A DNA stretch of 64,000 bases from Micromonospora echinaurantiaca (GCF_900090235.1 NZ_LT607750.1:818501-882500), one strand, 5' to 3'; shown: positions 1 through 7,941, counted from the first letter of the stretch. Numbers and translations are program-made. The notes: a model not told the origin generated them from the letters alone.

Positions 1-8
1 TCGCCTGG

Positions 9-995
9 CTACCGGCGAACCCGCCACGGCTGGCCCGCGAGCTGGACGGGCGCGGCTGGGCCAGTGGCGTCCCGATCCTGGTTCCGAGCCGGTCGGACCT
101 GCAGGACCGCGACCGACGACAGCACCAGCACGCCGCCGACGAGTTGGACAGCGCTCAGGGATTCGCCCAGGGTCAGCGCGGCCAGTCCGGTGGTGACCAC
201 CGGTTCGAAGGTGGACAGGATGGCGGCGGTCGACGGGCCGGTCCGCTTCAGGCCGGCGAAGAACGTGAGCATCGCCAGGACGGTGGAGACGACGGCGATG
301 CAGGCCAGCCAGAACCATCCGGGCAGCCTGAAGTCGAGGTCGACCCCGCCGGTGAGCAGCGCACGCGCGCCGAGGGTGCCGGCGGCGCCGGACATCACCA
401 GCGCGGACAGCACCACCGGCGGCAGCCGGTGCACGACGGTGTCGGCGACCAGGATGTAGCCGGTGTAGGTGATCGCGGCACCGAAGGCCAGCAGCGCCCC
501 GAGGGGATGGAAGCTCACGCCGCCGGCCCCGAGGAGGACGAGCAGCGTTCCGCAGGACGCGGCCACCAGGGCGGCGCCGCGCCCGGGTGTCAGCCGGTCC
601 CGGCCCAGCAGCACCGCCGCCACGGTGACCAGGACGGGGTAGGTGTAGAGGATCAGGGACAACAGCGACGCGTCCATCAGCTGCAGGGCCGAGAAGAACA
701 GACTGGCCTGCGTGGCGTACCCGACGGCGCCCAGGCCGACGGCGGTGGCCAGCAGCCGGCGGCGTGCGGCCGCTGGGCGGTCGGCCGGCTCGCCGGGTGG
801 TCCCGGTGCTTCTCGCCGTAGGTCGTGGCGGACGAGCAGGACCATCCCCAGCAGCGCGGCGGCCAGGCTGAAGCGCACCAGGAGCAGCGTCCCGGGCGAT
901 ACGCCCGCCTGGTAGGCGAGCTTTCCGAAGATCGCCATGGCGCCGAAGCACGCCGCGGAGAGAAGACACAGAGCCGCACCCATGCGATTCAGCAT
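9..995 (-). CDS. EamA/DMT-family membrane transporter
   Basis: A 328-residue integral membrane protein made almost entirely of hydrophobic segments, with two EamA-type halves. The first half starts in the N-terminal AACFGAMAIFGKLAY region and the second near residue 170. The C-terminal tail is hydrophilic. Length fits drug/metabolite exporters of the EamA class (10 TM helices), which export metabolites or amino acids; the substrate cannot be read from sequence. It is transcribed divergently from a LysR regulator 61 bp away, the usual arrangement in which the regulator controls the exporter. A second Met at 983 is an alternative start; neither has a strong ribosome site. Confidence 0.88.
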   Translation of the reverse strand: MLNRMGAALCLLSAACFGAMAIFGKLAYQAGVSPGTLLLVRFSLAAALLGMVLLVRHDLRREAPGPPGEPADRPAAARRRLLATAVGLGAVGYATQASLFFSALQLMDASLLSLILYTYPVLVTVAAVLLGRDRLTPGRGAALVAASCGTLLVLLGAGGVSFHPLGALLAFGAAITYTGYILVADTVVHRLPPVVLSALVMSGAAGTLGARALLTGGVDLDFRLPGWFWLACIAVVSTVLAMLTFFAGLKRTGPSTAAILSTFEPVVTTGLAALTLGESLSAVQLVGGVLVLSSVAVLQVRPARNQDRDATGPAAPVQLAGQPWRVRR

Positions 996-1056
996 TGGTT
1001 ACCCGATTCATCAGGTCCAGTGACGATATATGGAGCTGACCCGTTAGCATTCCTGC

Positions 1057-2064
1057 ATGGTCGCGCTGGATCTTCGCCGGCTCCGCTTCCTTCGGGAGTT
1101 CGAGGAGCGGGGCACCCTGGCCGCGGTCGCCGGGGCGCTCGGCTACAGCCCCTCCGCGGTGTCCCAGCAGTTGGCTCTCCTGGAACGGGAGGTCGGCACC
1201 CGGTTGTTCGAGAAGGCCGGGCGGGGCGTGCGGTTGACCGACGCCGGGCAGCTCCTGGCCCGGCACGCGCGGGTGCTGTTGTCGGCGGCCGAGGCGGCGG
1301 AGGCGGATCTGGCCGCGTTGAGCGGTGCGGTGCGGGGCACCGTGCGGGCCGGCGGCCTGCAGTCCGCCGCTCGCCGCCTGCTGGTGCCGGCCGTCGCCCG
1401 GTTGACGGTCGAGCACCCGCAGGTCCGCGCGGAGATCTCCGAGCTCGAACTGGAGCAGGCACTACCGGGCCTGCGGCTGGGCGCGGTCGACCTGATGATC
1501 GGCGACGAGTACGACGGTCATCCCCGGCCCCGGCCCGCCGGGTTGCGCTTCGCGGTCCTGCACGAGGAGCCGCTGAGGGTGGTCCTCCCCGCGGCCCACC
1601 CGCTGGCCAGGTCTGGCGGACCGGTCCCGATCGCCATGCTGCGATCCGAGGTCTGGGCCGCCTCCGACGAGGGGACCGGCCATCACGCCATGGTCGTCGG
1701 GACCTGCCGCTCCCTCGGCGGGTACGAGCCCGACCTGCGGCACCGCTCCAGCGACGCCGACGTACAACTCGAACTCGTCCGCGTCGCGGCGGCCGTCGCG
1801 TTGATGCCCCTGCTGACCCTGCCGGCCGACGACCCCGCGCTGGCCGTCCGCGACGTGGCCGAAGCCACCCTCGGGCGCCGCCTGGTCGTGGTCACCCGGG
1901 ACAGTCCGCCGGCTCCCGCCCTGACCGCCCTGCTGGCCGCCGTGACCGACCAGGCGCGCCAGCTCGAACGATCAGGGTCCGAGTCGACGCCCGGACGCCG
2001 ATCCAGGCGCTGCGCCGAGGAGGGTCGGGTGCTCGGTCCACAGCCACCGCAGGTACTGCCGTAG
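1057..2064 (+). CDS. LysR-family transcriptional regulator
   Basis: A 335-residue LysR-type regulator. The N-terminal 60 residues hold the winged helix-turn-helix (FEERGTLAAVAGALGYSPSA followed by VSQQLALLEREVG), and residues about 90-300 form the periplasmic-binding-like effector domain. ATG at 1057 gives the expected N-terminus. It is divergent from the EamA exporter at 9-995 and probably regulates that gene and itself through the 61-bp spacer. Its last about 30 codons run into the 3' end of the opposite-strand DUF218 gene, a 93-bp convergent overlap. The inducer is unknown. Confidence 0.9.
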   Translation: MVALDLRRLRFLREFEERGTLAAVAGALGYSPSAVSQQLALLEREVGTRLFEKAGRGVRLTDAGQLLARHARVLLSAAEAAEADLAALSGAVRGTVRAGGLQSAARRLLVPAVARLTVEHPQVRAEISELELEQALPGLRLGAVDLMIGDEYDGHPRPRPAGLRFAVLHEEPLRVVLPAAHPLARSGGPVPIAMLRSEVWAASDEGTGHHAMVVGTCRSLGGYEPDLRHRSSDADVQLELVRVAAAVALMPLLTLPADDPALAVRDVAEATLGRRLVVVTRDSPPAPALTALLAAVTDQARQLERSGSESTPGRRSRRCAEEGRVLGPQPPQVLP

Positions 2065-2703
2065 TTCCTCGGGGGTGGCCACCCACCCCTCGTCGGTGTA
2101 GGCGAGGATGCGTCGGACCTCACCCGGCACCAGGTCGTAGCCGGTCGCTGCGGTCTCCGGGACGGGGCGGTCCGGGGGCACGGCCACCGGCAGCGGAATC
2201 AGCGGGAGGCGAAGCCCGCCGCCGGTGAGGGCCTTGAGGACCGTGAGGTAGACGCGGGCCAGGTGGTACGGGGAGACGACGAGCGCCAGGCTGGTGATGC
2301 CGTACGCCCGGACCCGGTCGACGATCCACGCGGCCTGCAGGCCGGTGTTGGGGGCCGGCTCGGCCTGGAGGTGGACCCCGTCGGTGCGACGGAGGCCGAG
2401 GCCGCGCAGGTGGTCGAGGGTGAGCTCGGCGTACGTCTGTTCCGCCGGGTTGCCGTTCGCGACCAGGAGGTGGCGGACCCGGGGGTTGGCCTCCCAGTGC
2501 CGGATGGCGTGGGTGAGCCGCCAGTCCTCGCCCTGCCCGGTGGGGACGACGAGCGCGTCGACGTGCGCGGCGGCCGACTGGGGCAGGGTCAGGATCATCG
2601 TGAGGGCCTTCGCCACCGCCAGGAACTGGCCGGCGGTGCAGCCGGCGAAATCCTCGTCCGGCACGAGCCGGGGGGTCGCGGGGCGCGACGGCGAGACAGC
2701 CAC
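1972..2703 (-). CDS. YdcF/SanA-family (DUF218) protein
   Basis: A 243-residue soluble protein of the DUF218 (ElyC/SanA/YdcF) fold. The segment DALVVPTGQGEDWRLTHAI opens the Rossmann-like core. LLVANGNPAEQTYAELTLDHL and ALVVSPYHLARVYLTVLKA match the conserved central blocks (polar residues around a nucleotide-like pocket). E. coli relatives act in envelope metabolism, but no signal peptide or membrane anchor is visible here, so this copy is probably cytoplasmic and its role is unknown. The C-terminus overlaps the 3' end of the convergent LysR gene by 93 bp. Confidence 0.75.
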   Translation of the reverse strand: MAVSPSRPATPRLVPDEDFAGCTAGQFLAVAKALTMILTLPQSAAAHVDALVVPTGQGEDWRLTHAIRHWEANPRVRHLLVANGNPAEQTYAELTLDHLRGLGLRRTDGVHLQAEPAPNTGLQAAWIVDRVRAYGITSLALVVSPYHLARVYLTVLKALTGGGLRLPLIPLPVAVPPDRPVPETAATGYDLVPGEVRRILAYTDEGWVATPEELRQYLRWLWTEHPTLLGAAPGSASGRRLGP

Positions 2704-2829
2704 CCGACGATGCTACGAAGCCGCGCCGCCCGCCGCTTGCCCGCCCGCGCCCGCCGCTCGCCGCCATCGGCCCGATGTCCGTAGGCGGGCCGGGGCGCGT
2801 AACGGCGGGGGGGGGCGTAGGGTGCCGGC

Positions 2830-3624
2830 ATGGCGCGCGAGGTCTGGGCCGACGGCCAGGCATACGAGGCGTACGTGGGCCGGTGGAGCCGCCGGGTCGC
2901 CGAGGCGTTCGTCCGCTGGCTGGCCGTGCCACCCGGCCGGCGCTGGCTCGACGTGGGTTGCGGCACCGGCGCACTGACCTCGACGGTCCTGGGGCAGGCG
3001 GTCCCGGCGCAGGTCGTCGGCGTCGACGCGTCCCACGGGTTCGTGACCCACGCCCGGGCGCTGGTCGACGACCGGCGGGCCGCCTTCCAGGTCGGCGACG
3101 CCCGGGCGCTCCCGATGCCGGACCGCAGCGTCGATGTCGTGGTCAGCGGGCTGGCGCTGAACTTCGTGCCCGACCCGGCCCGCGCCGCGGCCGAGTTCGC
3201 CCGGGCGCTCCGGCCGGGCGGCGTGGCCGCCGCGTACGTCTGGGACTACGCCGAGGGCATGGCGATGATGCGGCACTTCTGGGACGCCGCCATCCGGCTC
3301 GACCCGGCGCTGGCCGACCTGGACGAGGCCCGCCGGTTCCCGATCTGCGCCCCGGAGCCGCTGCGGGCGCTCTGGGCGGATGCCGGGCTGACGGCGGTGT
3401 CGGTCCGGCCCATCGAGGTGCCCACGGTGTTCGCCGACTTCGACGAGTACTGGGCGCCGTTCCTCGGCGGTCAGGGCGCGGCACCGGCCTACCTGATGGC
3501 GCAGCCCGAGCGGCACCGCGCCGCGCTGCGCGAGGAACTGGCGGCCCGGGTGCCGACCGAGCCGGACGGGTCGATCCGGCTCACCGCCCGGGCCTGGGCC
3601 GTACGGGGCACGGCGGCCGGCTGA
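2830..3624 (+). CDS. Class I SAM-dependent methyltransferase
   Basis: A 264-residue methyltransferase. Motif I is WLDVGCGTGALTS near residue 40, followed by an acidic residue in VVGVDASHGF that should bind the ribose of S-adenosylmethionine. VGDARALPMPDRSVDVVVSG is the motif II/III block typical of the methyltransferase_11 family. The C-terminal half is variable and gives no substrate clue. It is monocistronic: a perfect 11-bp hairpin (3678-3706) lies 54 bp after the stop. Small-molecule methylation is the likely role. Confidence 0.88.
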   Translation: MAREVWADGQAYEAYVGRWSRRVAEAFVRWLAVPPGRRWLDVGCGTGALTSTVLGQAVPAQVVGVDASHGFVTHARALVDDRRAAFQVGDARALPMPDRSVDVVVSGLALNFVPDPARAAAEFARALRPGGVAAAYVWDYAEGMAMMRHFWDAAIRLDPALADLDEARRFPICAPEPLRALWADAGLTAVSVRPIEVPTVFADFDEYWAPFLGGQGAAPAYLMAQPERHRAALREELAARVPTEPDGSIRLTARAWAVRGTAAG

Positions 3625-3677
3625 TTCCTTGTTGGACGGCGGTCGGCTGGCCTTCCCGCGAATCGGCCGCGCCGCAC

Positions 3678-3706
3678 CGGGCCCCCTGTCGCCGGCAGGG
3701 GGCCCG
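3678..3706 (+). terminator. Hairpin terminator after the methyltransferase
   Basis: Perfect 11-bp inverted repeat CGGGCCCCCTG / CAGGGGGCCCG with a 7-nt loop, 54 bp past the methyltransferase stop. There is no U-tract, as is common in actinomycetes. Confidence 0.6.
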
Positions 3707-3727
3707 TCGGCGGTCGCCCCGGAGAGC

Positions 3728-3767
3728 GTGATGACTCAGCGGCATATTGATGACTCAGCGGTGTCAC
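3728..3767. repeat. 40-bp dispersed palindrome, copy 1 (degenerate)
   Basis: One of three dispersed 40-bp near-palindromes in the window (others at 11496-11535 and 20953-20992). The consensus is an 18-bp arm GTGATACCTCTGAGTCAT, a 4-nt ATTG loop and the complementary arm. This copy keeps the outer GTGAT/GTGTCAC ends and the core TATTGATGACTCAG, but the left arm has diverged and now reads as a near direct repeat of GATGACTCAGCGG. It sits between a + strand gene end and the promoter region of the next + strand gene. Confidence 0.75.
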
Positions 3768-4051
3768 GGCTGTGCGCGACACGACCCGGGACGGCGACGC
3801 CGGTGCCGCCCCCCGTCCCGACCCGGCCGGCGGAGGACCGGGCGAACCGGCGTGGTGTCCGATAGCTGACAGGACGCCGGTGCCCCTCGCGCAGCACTGT
3901 TGTAGCAGGTCAGAGGCGTGCGGACGGCGGGCCACAGCGCATTCCTCCGGCCCGGTGGCGACGGCGGTGTCGCCACCGACCCCGCCGGCACCGCCCGGGC
4001 GTCCGAGCCGGTGCCCGCCCGCCGACACCGAGCAAGAGAGGAGGGGCCGGC
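3768..4051 (+). other. Intergenic leader, 284 bp, no gene seen
   Basis: The 427-bp gap after the methyltransferase contains the hairpin and palindrome listed separately. The remaining bases show no convincing coding sequence. It ends with a strong purine-rich ribosome site (GAGAGGAGGGG) just before the ATG at 4052, so it should hold the promoter of the 4052-5355 gene pair, though I cannot identify -35/-10 boxes. Confidence 0.4.
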
Positions 4052-4321
4052 ATGGCCGCTCCCACCGCGACCGCAACCCTGAACGCGTCGACGTACTCGC
4101 CCGGCGACCAGATGACCCTGACCGTCGCCTACGGGGATGCCGACACCCGACCGTTGACCGTCACCGTCGTGGTCACCGACGCGCTGGGCAACAGCAGCGC
4201 CCCGGCCCGGGTCACCGCCGTCCTGGACCCGCTCACCGTGGCCGTCGCCGACGACTCCGGCCGCACCTGGACCCGGGTCTCGGACAACGGCTCGGTGGCC
4301 GTCTACCGGGCGGTGGCGTGA
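4052..4321 (+). CDS. Small Ig-like beta-rich protein (phage-tail-like)
   Basis: An 89-residue protein with a strong ribosome site. It has no signal peptide. Its composition is Thr/Val/Asp-rich with alternating hydrophobic residues (TLTVAYGDADTRPLTVTVVV, then a second strand-rich block), which suggests a single Ig-like or fibronectin-like beta sandwich as seen in phage tail and surface proteins. The stop overlaps the ATG of the next gene by one base (TGATG), so the two are translationally coupled. I do not recognise the family with certainty. It may supply an N-terminal structural module to its partner. Confidence 0.6.
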   Translation: MAAPTATATLNASTYSPGDQMTLTVAYGDADTRPLTVTVVVTDALGNSSAPARVTAVLDPLTVAVADDSGRTWTRVSDNGSVAVYRAVA

Positions 4322-5355
4322 TGCCCCGGGTGACCGTGACGGTGCGTGACTCGGCCGGGCGTACCGTCACCGCCACCGCCGCCTACTCCGTCGCCCCGCC
4401 GGTCCTCGGCGGCTACTACCTGTCCGGCGGAGCCGACCCGACGGCGGACATGGCGGGCGGCAACTTCCGCTCACTGACCCAGTACCGCAGCTTCGCCGAC
4501 GGCTACACCTTCCCCGGCTACAACCGGCCCTGGCTGACCAACCTGGGCCGGGCGGCCGTCCAGATCAACATGGTGTTGGAGTTGAAGCACTACGGCGCGG
4601 CCGACGGCCCGCAGACCTTCACCGTGGACGGGGTCAGCTACACCGTGCCGGCGCCGGCGATGACCATGCAGCAGCGCCCGGGCACGACCTGGCCCAAGGC
4701 GTACGGCTACGGCCAGGTGCTCGCCGGGCAGTGCGACGGGCTCTTCGCCCGGGCGCTGTCGCAGTACCGCACGCTGGGCTTCGGGGTGAACATCCAGCTT
4801 GCCTCGGAACTGGACACCGACCACGAGTTCGGCACCACCGAGGCGGGCCGGGCGTACACCTGGGCGGAGTCGGACGCCCGCGCCGTGCAGGCGATGACCT
4901 ACATCGTGAACTGGTTCAAGGCCCGCTCGCTGCCGGCCGGCACCACCTTCTCGGTCGGCCTGGGCGGCTTCGACCGGGCCTGCTTCCGGCGCACCCACCC
5001 GGAGGCGCTGATGGCGAGGCTGGACTTCCTGCAGTGGAACGTCTACGCCACCGCCCCCGAGCACACCGCGCTGGCCCGGTTCCGCCGCACCAAGGACTGG
5101 GCCGTTGCCGACCTCGGCCCGGTCGCGCTCTCCCGCCCGGTGGTCATCGCCGAGTGGGGGGTGCGGGTGGCGGAGATCCCCGACCAGGCGAAGTGGATCG
5201 CCACCGTGCCGGCCGCCATCGCGGCGCTCAACGCCGAGCGTGGGCCGCGGATCGTCCGGACCAACTACTTCAACTCCGGCTGGGGCACGCTGTCGCCCAA
5301 GGCGGCTGGGCTGGCCGCGCTGCGCGCCGCGTACGCGACCCGGCCGTACGTCTGA
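4321..5355 (+). CDS. Glycoside-hydrolase-like TIM-barrel protein
   Basis: A 344-residue protein coupled to the 89-residue Ig-like gene. The first about 25 residues continue an Ig-like strand pattern (TVTVRDSAGRTVTATAAY). Then LGGYYLSGGADPTADMAGG begins what looks like a glycosidase-type barrel. LELDTDHEFG-like and LQWNVYA blocks resemble barrel strands, and VVIAEWG near residue 278 places a Glu where clan A glycosidases keep the nucleophile. There is no signal peptide, unlike the secreted enzymes elsewhere in the window. Similar orphan proteins occur as phage tail/fibre enzymes. Substrate and family are not assigned. Confidence 0.55.
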   Translation: MPRVTVTVRDSAGRTVTATAAYSVAPPVLGGYYLSGGADPTADMAGGNFRSLTQYRSFADGYTFPGYNRPWLTNLGRAAVQINMVLELKHYGAADGPQTFTVDGVSYTVPAPAMTMQQRPGTTWPKAYGYGQVLAGQCDGLFARALSQYRTLGFGVNIQLASELDTDHEFGTTEAGRAYTWAESDARAVQAMTYIVNWFKARSLPAGTTFSVGLGGFDRACFRRTHPEALMARLDFLQWNVYATAPEHTALARFRRTKDWAVADLGPVALSRPVVIAEWGVRVAEIPDQAKWIATVPAAIAALNAERGPRIVRTNYFNSGWGTLSPKAAGLAALRAAYATRPYV

Positions 5356-5362
5356 GCGCGCC

Positions 5363-5396
5363 GGCGGCGCCGGTCCGGCCCCGGCCCGGCGCCGCC
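5363..5396. terminator. Convergent hairpin terminator
   Basis: Perfect 11-bp arms GGCGGCGCCGG / CCGGCGCCGCC around a 12-nt loop between a + strand gene end (5355) and a - strand gene end (5418). It can serve both strands. Confidence 0.55.
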
Positions 5397-5417
5397 CCGG
5401 TCAGCTCGGCGCCCGGC

Positions 5418-5951
5418 TCAGGCGTCGCCGAGCCGGGTGGCGTACGCGTCGCGCAGCTCGGCCCAGCCGAACTCCTTCGCCTCGGCGCCCCGGATCGCGC
5501 CGACCGGGTCGCCGTCGAGCAGGTGCTCGGCCACGTCCAGGCAGAGGTGCCAGCCGGCCGCCACCATCGGCGCGATCCCGCGCTCGGTGACGGTGTGCCG
5601 CAGGGTCAGCCGGCTGCCGGTGGCGGTGGGCGTCAGCTCCCAGCGCAGCAGGTCGTCGCCCCAGGTGTACTCGAGTAGGTGCGGTGGCTCGGCCCGGCGT
5701 ACCGTCGCCGGGAGGTCCTCGGTGGTCTCGCCGTCGACCATGGTGAGCACGGCGGCGCCGGGGGAGCCGAGGTCGCGGTCGGCGAGGAACGGCGCCCACT
5801 CGCGCAGCCGCGCCGGATCGGTCAGGGCCGCCCACACCGCCTCCGGCGGGTGCCGCAGGTCGCGGACGAAGACCAGGGTCGCGCCGCCGTCAGCCGGCTC
5901 GGCGCGGACCTCGGCGGGTGGGCTGGGGCGGAAGCTGTCGCGTGGCATCAC
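5418..5951 (-). CDS. SRPBCC (AHSA1/START-like) domain protein
   Basis: A 177-residue protein with one AHSA1-type SRPBCC fold. VFVRDLRHPPEAVWAALTDP leads into the conserved REWAPF block, a central beta sheet (LEYTWGDDLLRWELT, SRLTLRHTV) and the C-terminal helix GWHLCLDVAEHLLDG. Such domains bind hydrophobic ligands. Its start overlaps the stop of the upstream ArsR gene by 4 bp (ATGA), and this ArsR-SRPBCC pairing is very common in actinobacteria. The ligand is unknown. Confidence 0.87.
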   Translation of the reverse strand: MMPRDSFRPSPPAEVRAEPADGGATLVFVRDLRHPPEAVWAALTDPARLREWAPFLADRDLGSPGAAVLTMVDGETTEDLPATVRRAEPPHLLEYTWGDDLLRWELTPTATGSRLTLRHTVTERGIAPMVAAGWHLCLDVAEHLLDGDPVGAIRGAEAKEFGWAELRDAYATRLGDA

Positions 5952-6259
5952 TGCTCCTGACGGTCGAGGTGTCGTTCCAGGGCGTCCAGGTGGGTCTCCC
6001 AGAGTTGCCGGTACGGGGCGAGCCAGTCGTCGACGGCCTGGAACGGGCGGACGTCGATCCGGTAGATGCGCTGCCGGGCCGCGGTGCGGCAGGCGACGAA
6101 GCCCGCCTCGCGGAGCACCCGCAGGTGCTTGGAGACGGCGGGCTGGCTGACCCCGAGGGTGTCCACCAGCTCGCCGACGCTGGACTCGGCCCGGCGGAGC
6201 CGGTCGAGGATGCGGCGCCGGGTCGGCTCGGCGAGGACGGTGAAGGCGTCGACGGACAC
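5948..6259 (-). CDS. ArsR-family HTH repressor
   Basis: A 103-residue winged-helix regulator: FTVLAEPTRRRILDRLRRAE, then the recognition region GVSQPAVSKHLRVLREAGFV. It lacks the CxC metal-binding motif of arsenic or cadmium sensors, so it belongs to the metal-independent group usually paired with an SRPBCC gene. It is the first gene of a two-gene operon. A palindromic ATATGCC/GGCATAT site lies immediately upstream and is the likely autoregulatory operator. Confidence 0.88.
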   Translation of the reverse strand: MSVDAFTVLAEPTRRRILDRLRRAESSVGELVDTLGVSQPAVSKHLRVLREAGFVACRTAARQRIYRIDVRPFQAVDDWLAPYRQLWETHLDALERHLDRQEQ

Positions 6260-6266
6260 CCCTTCA

Positions 6267-6302
6267 ATATGCCCCGCTGGTTATATGACTGTCAAGGCAT
6301 AT
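6267..6302 (-). promoter_or_regulatory. Promoter/operator of the ArsR-SRPBCC operon
   Basis: On the minus strand TTGACA (6295-6290) is followed by an AT-containing -10-like GCATAT about 17 bp later, a good SigA-type promoter. The same segment is flanked by ATATGCC (6267-6273) and its exact inverse GGCATAT (6296-6302), so an ArsR dimer could cover the promoter. The palindrome is seen directly; its role as operator is inferred. Confidence 0.55.
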
Positions 6303-6346
6303 GAGCCTTCCCGGCGGTGCCCGGGCCGGCTCCCTATGCTCGGGGC

Positions 6347-7276
6347 ATGGAACTGCGGATCTTCACCGAACCCCAGCAGGGCGCCAGTTACGACGACCTG
6401 CTCGCCGTGGCCCGTTGCGCGGAGGAGACCGGCTACGCCGCGTTCTTCCGCTCCGACCACTACCTGAAGATGGGCTCGGTGAGCGGGGAACCGGGCCCGA
6501 CGGACGCCTGGACCACCCTCGCCGGGCTGGCCCGGGACACCCGCCGGATCCGGCTCGGCACGCTGATGACCGCCGCCACCTTCCGGCTGCCCGGCCCGCT
6601 GGCGATCACCGTCGCCCAGGTGGACCAGATGAGCGGCGGCCGGGTCGAGCTGGGCATCGGCACCGGCTGGTTCGCCGAGGAGCACACCGCGTACGGCATC
6701 CCGTTCCCCTCGGTGGGCGAGCGGTTCGACCGGCTGGAGGAACAGCTCGCGGTCATCACCGGGCTCTGGGCGACCCCGCCGGGCAAGACGTTCGACTTCG
6801 CCGGCCGGTACTACCCGGTGACCGATTCGCCGGCGCTGCCGAAGCCGGTGCAGCAGCCGCGCCCGCCGATCCTGCTCGGCGGCATGGGGCCGAAGCGCAC
6901 CCCGCGGCTGGCCGCCCGGTACGCCGACGAGTTCAACCTGCCGTTCGTCTCGGTCGAGGACACCGTCGCCCAGTTCGAGCGGGTACGCGCGGCCTGCGCC
7001 GAGGCGGGCCGGGACCCGGCGGAGCTGCGCTGGTCCAACGCCCTGGTGCTGTGCTGCGGCCGGGACGACGCCGAGGTGGCCCGCCGGGCCGCGGCGATCG
7101 GCCGGGAGCCGGACGAACTGCGCGCCAACGGCCTCGCCGGCACCCCCGCCGAGGTGGTCGACAAGATCGGCCGGTACGCGGCGGCCGGCAGTCAGCGGAT
7201 CTACCTCCAGGTGCTCGACCTGGCCGACCTGGACCATCTGGAACTGGTCGCCGCCGAGGTGATGCCCCAGGTCTGA
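6347..7276 (+). CDS. LLM-class F420-dependent oxidoreductase
   Basis: A 309-residue luciferase-like monooxygenase-fold protein starting MELRIFTEPQQGASY. The family pattern is clear: FRSDHYLKMG near residue 40 (cofactor-side strand), LARDTRRIRLGTLMTAATFR, then GRVELGIGTGWFAEEHTAYG and the central RPPILLGGMGPKRTPRLAARYADEFN block. Actinomycete members use coenzyme F420 rather than FMN to reduce or oxidise small molecules. The substrate is unknown. An in-frame ATG 30 bp upstream exists, but the chosen start matches the family. It reads divergently from the ArsR operon. Confidence 0.85.
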   Translation: MELRIFTEPQQGASYDDLLAVARCAEETGYAAFFRSDHYLKMGSVSGEPGPTDAWTTLAGLARDTRRIRLGTLMTAATFRLPGPLAITVAQVDQMSGGRVELGIGTGWFAEEHTAYGIPFPSVGERFDRLEEQLAVITGLWATPPGKTFDFAGRYYPVTDSPALPKPVQQPRPPILLGGMGPKRTPRLAARYADEFNLPFVSVEDTVAQFERVRAACAEAGRDPAELRWSNALVLCCGRDDAEVARRAAAIGREPDELRANGLAGTPAEVVDKIGRYAAAGSQRIYLQVLDLADLDHLELVAAEVMPQV

Positions 7277-7360
7277 ACCACGCCGCCCGCGCGGGCCGGC
7301 CACCAGCAGCGCCGCGCCGACCGGCGGCCGGTCGGTCGGCCTGACCCGGCTCGGCTCGGC

Positions 7361-7490
7361 CCGGCTCGGCCCGGCTCGGCCCGGCTCGGCCCGGCTCGGC
7401 CCGGCTCGGCCCGGCTCGGCCCGGCTCGGCCCGGCTCGGCCCGGCTCGGCCCGGCTCGGCCCGGCTCGGCCCGGCTCGGCCCGGCTCGGC
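7361..7490. repeat. Tandem decamer array (13 x CCGGCTCGGC)
   Basis: Thirteen uninterrupted, identical copies of CCGGCTCGGC (130 bp), preceded by imperfect units from about 7345. It lies in the gap between two convergent genes. No open frame of interest crosses it. The perfect copies suggest recent slippage expansion; the copy number may vary between strains or be an assembly estimate. Confidence 0.9.
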
Positions 7491-7539
7491 CTGACCCGGC
7501 CGGGGTTGGCCCGGCCTGACCCGGCCGGGGTTGGCCCGG
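7490..7539. repeat. Two tandem 25-bp units beside the decamer array
   Basis: Immediately after the decamer array a 25-bp unit beginning CCTGACCCGGCCGGGG occurs twice in direct repeat. It shares CCCGG words with the decamer and probably has the same slippage origin. It ends 10 bp before the end of the minus-strand gene at 7549. Confidence 0.75.
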
Positions 7540-7548
7540 TTGACCGGG

Positions 7549-7941
7549 TCAGCGGGTCGGGTCGCGCAGCACGGTGTCCAGCCGGCCGTCGCGGTCCCGA
7601 TCGATCAAGGTCACGTCCGGCAGCCCGTCGCCGTCCAGGTCGACCTGGACCACGTCCGCGACGCCGTCTCCGTCCAGGTCGGTGACCACCTCGACGGAGC
7701 CGTCCAGGTGCCGGGTGACGATCGAGCGCGCGCCGGCCCGGGGCGGCGGTCCGGGCGTCGGCACCGGCGTGGGGGCCGGCGGCGGCGCGGGGGTCGGCTT
7801 CGGCCCCGGGCCGGTCCCGGCCACCCGCCGGTACGCCTCGACCGGCCCGCTGGCCGGCTCGACGCCGCTGCCGGTCGGGTCGATCTCCTCCTCCGACGGG
7901 AAGACGTCGCCGCGTGGGGCGGGATCACGGTAGGTGCTCAT
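7549..7941 (-). CDS. Small Pro-linker protein with DxDxDG (EF-hand-like) repeats
   Basis: A 130-residue protein starting MSTYRDPAPRG. It has an acidic N-terminal part, a Pro/Ala/Thr-rich linker (residues about 55-75) and a C-terminal array of three calcium-loop-like units: DLDGDGVADVV, DLDGDGLPDVT and DRDRDGRLDTV. The spacing is that of dockerin/thrombospondin-type Ca2+ loops. No signal peptide or TM segment is visible, so it is either cytoplasmic or exported by a non-classical route. The function is unknown; calcium binding is inferred from the loop residues. Confidence 0.7.
   Translation of the reverse strand: MSTYRDPAPRGDVFPSEEEIDPTGSGVEPASGPVEAYRRVAGTGPGPKPTPAPPPAPTPVPTPGPPPRAGARSIVTRHLDGSVEVVTDLDGDGVADVVQVDLDGDGLPDVTLIDRDRDGRLDTVLRDPTR

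Noticed and set aside
3772..4320. Open frame in phase with the glycosidase-like gene
   Set aside because: Composition is Arg/Pro-rich and overlaps the 89-residue gene. The coupled ATG at 4321 is better supported.
7361..7490. CRISPR array
   Set aside because: The units are contiguous 10-mers without spacers.
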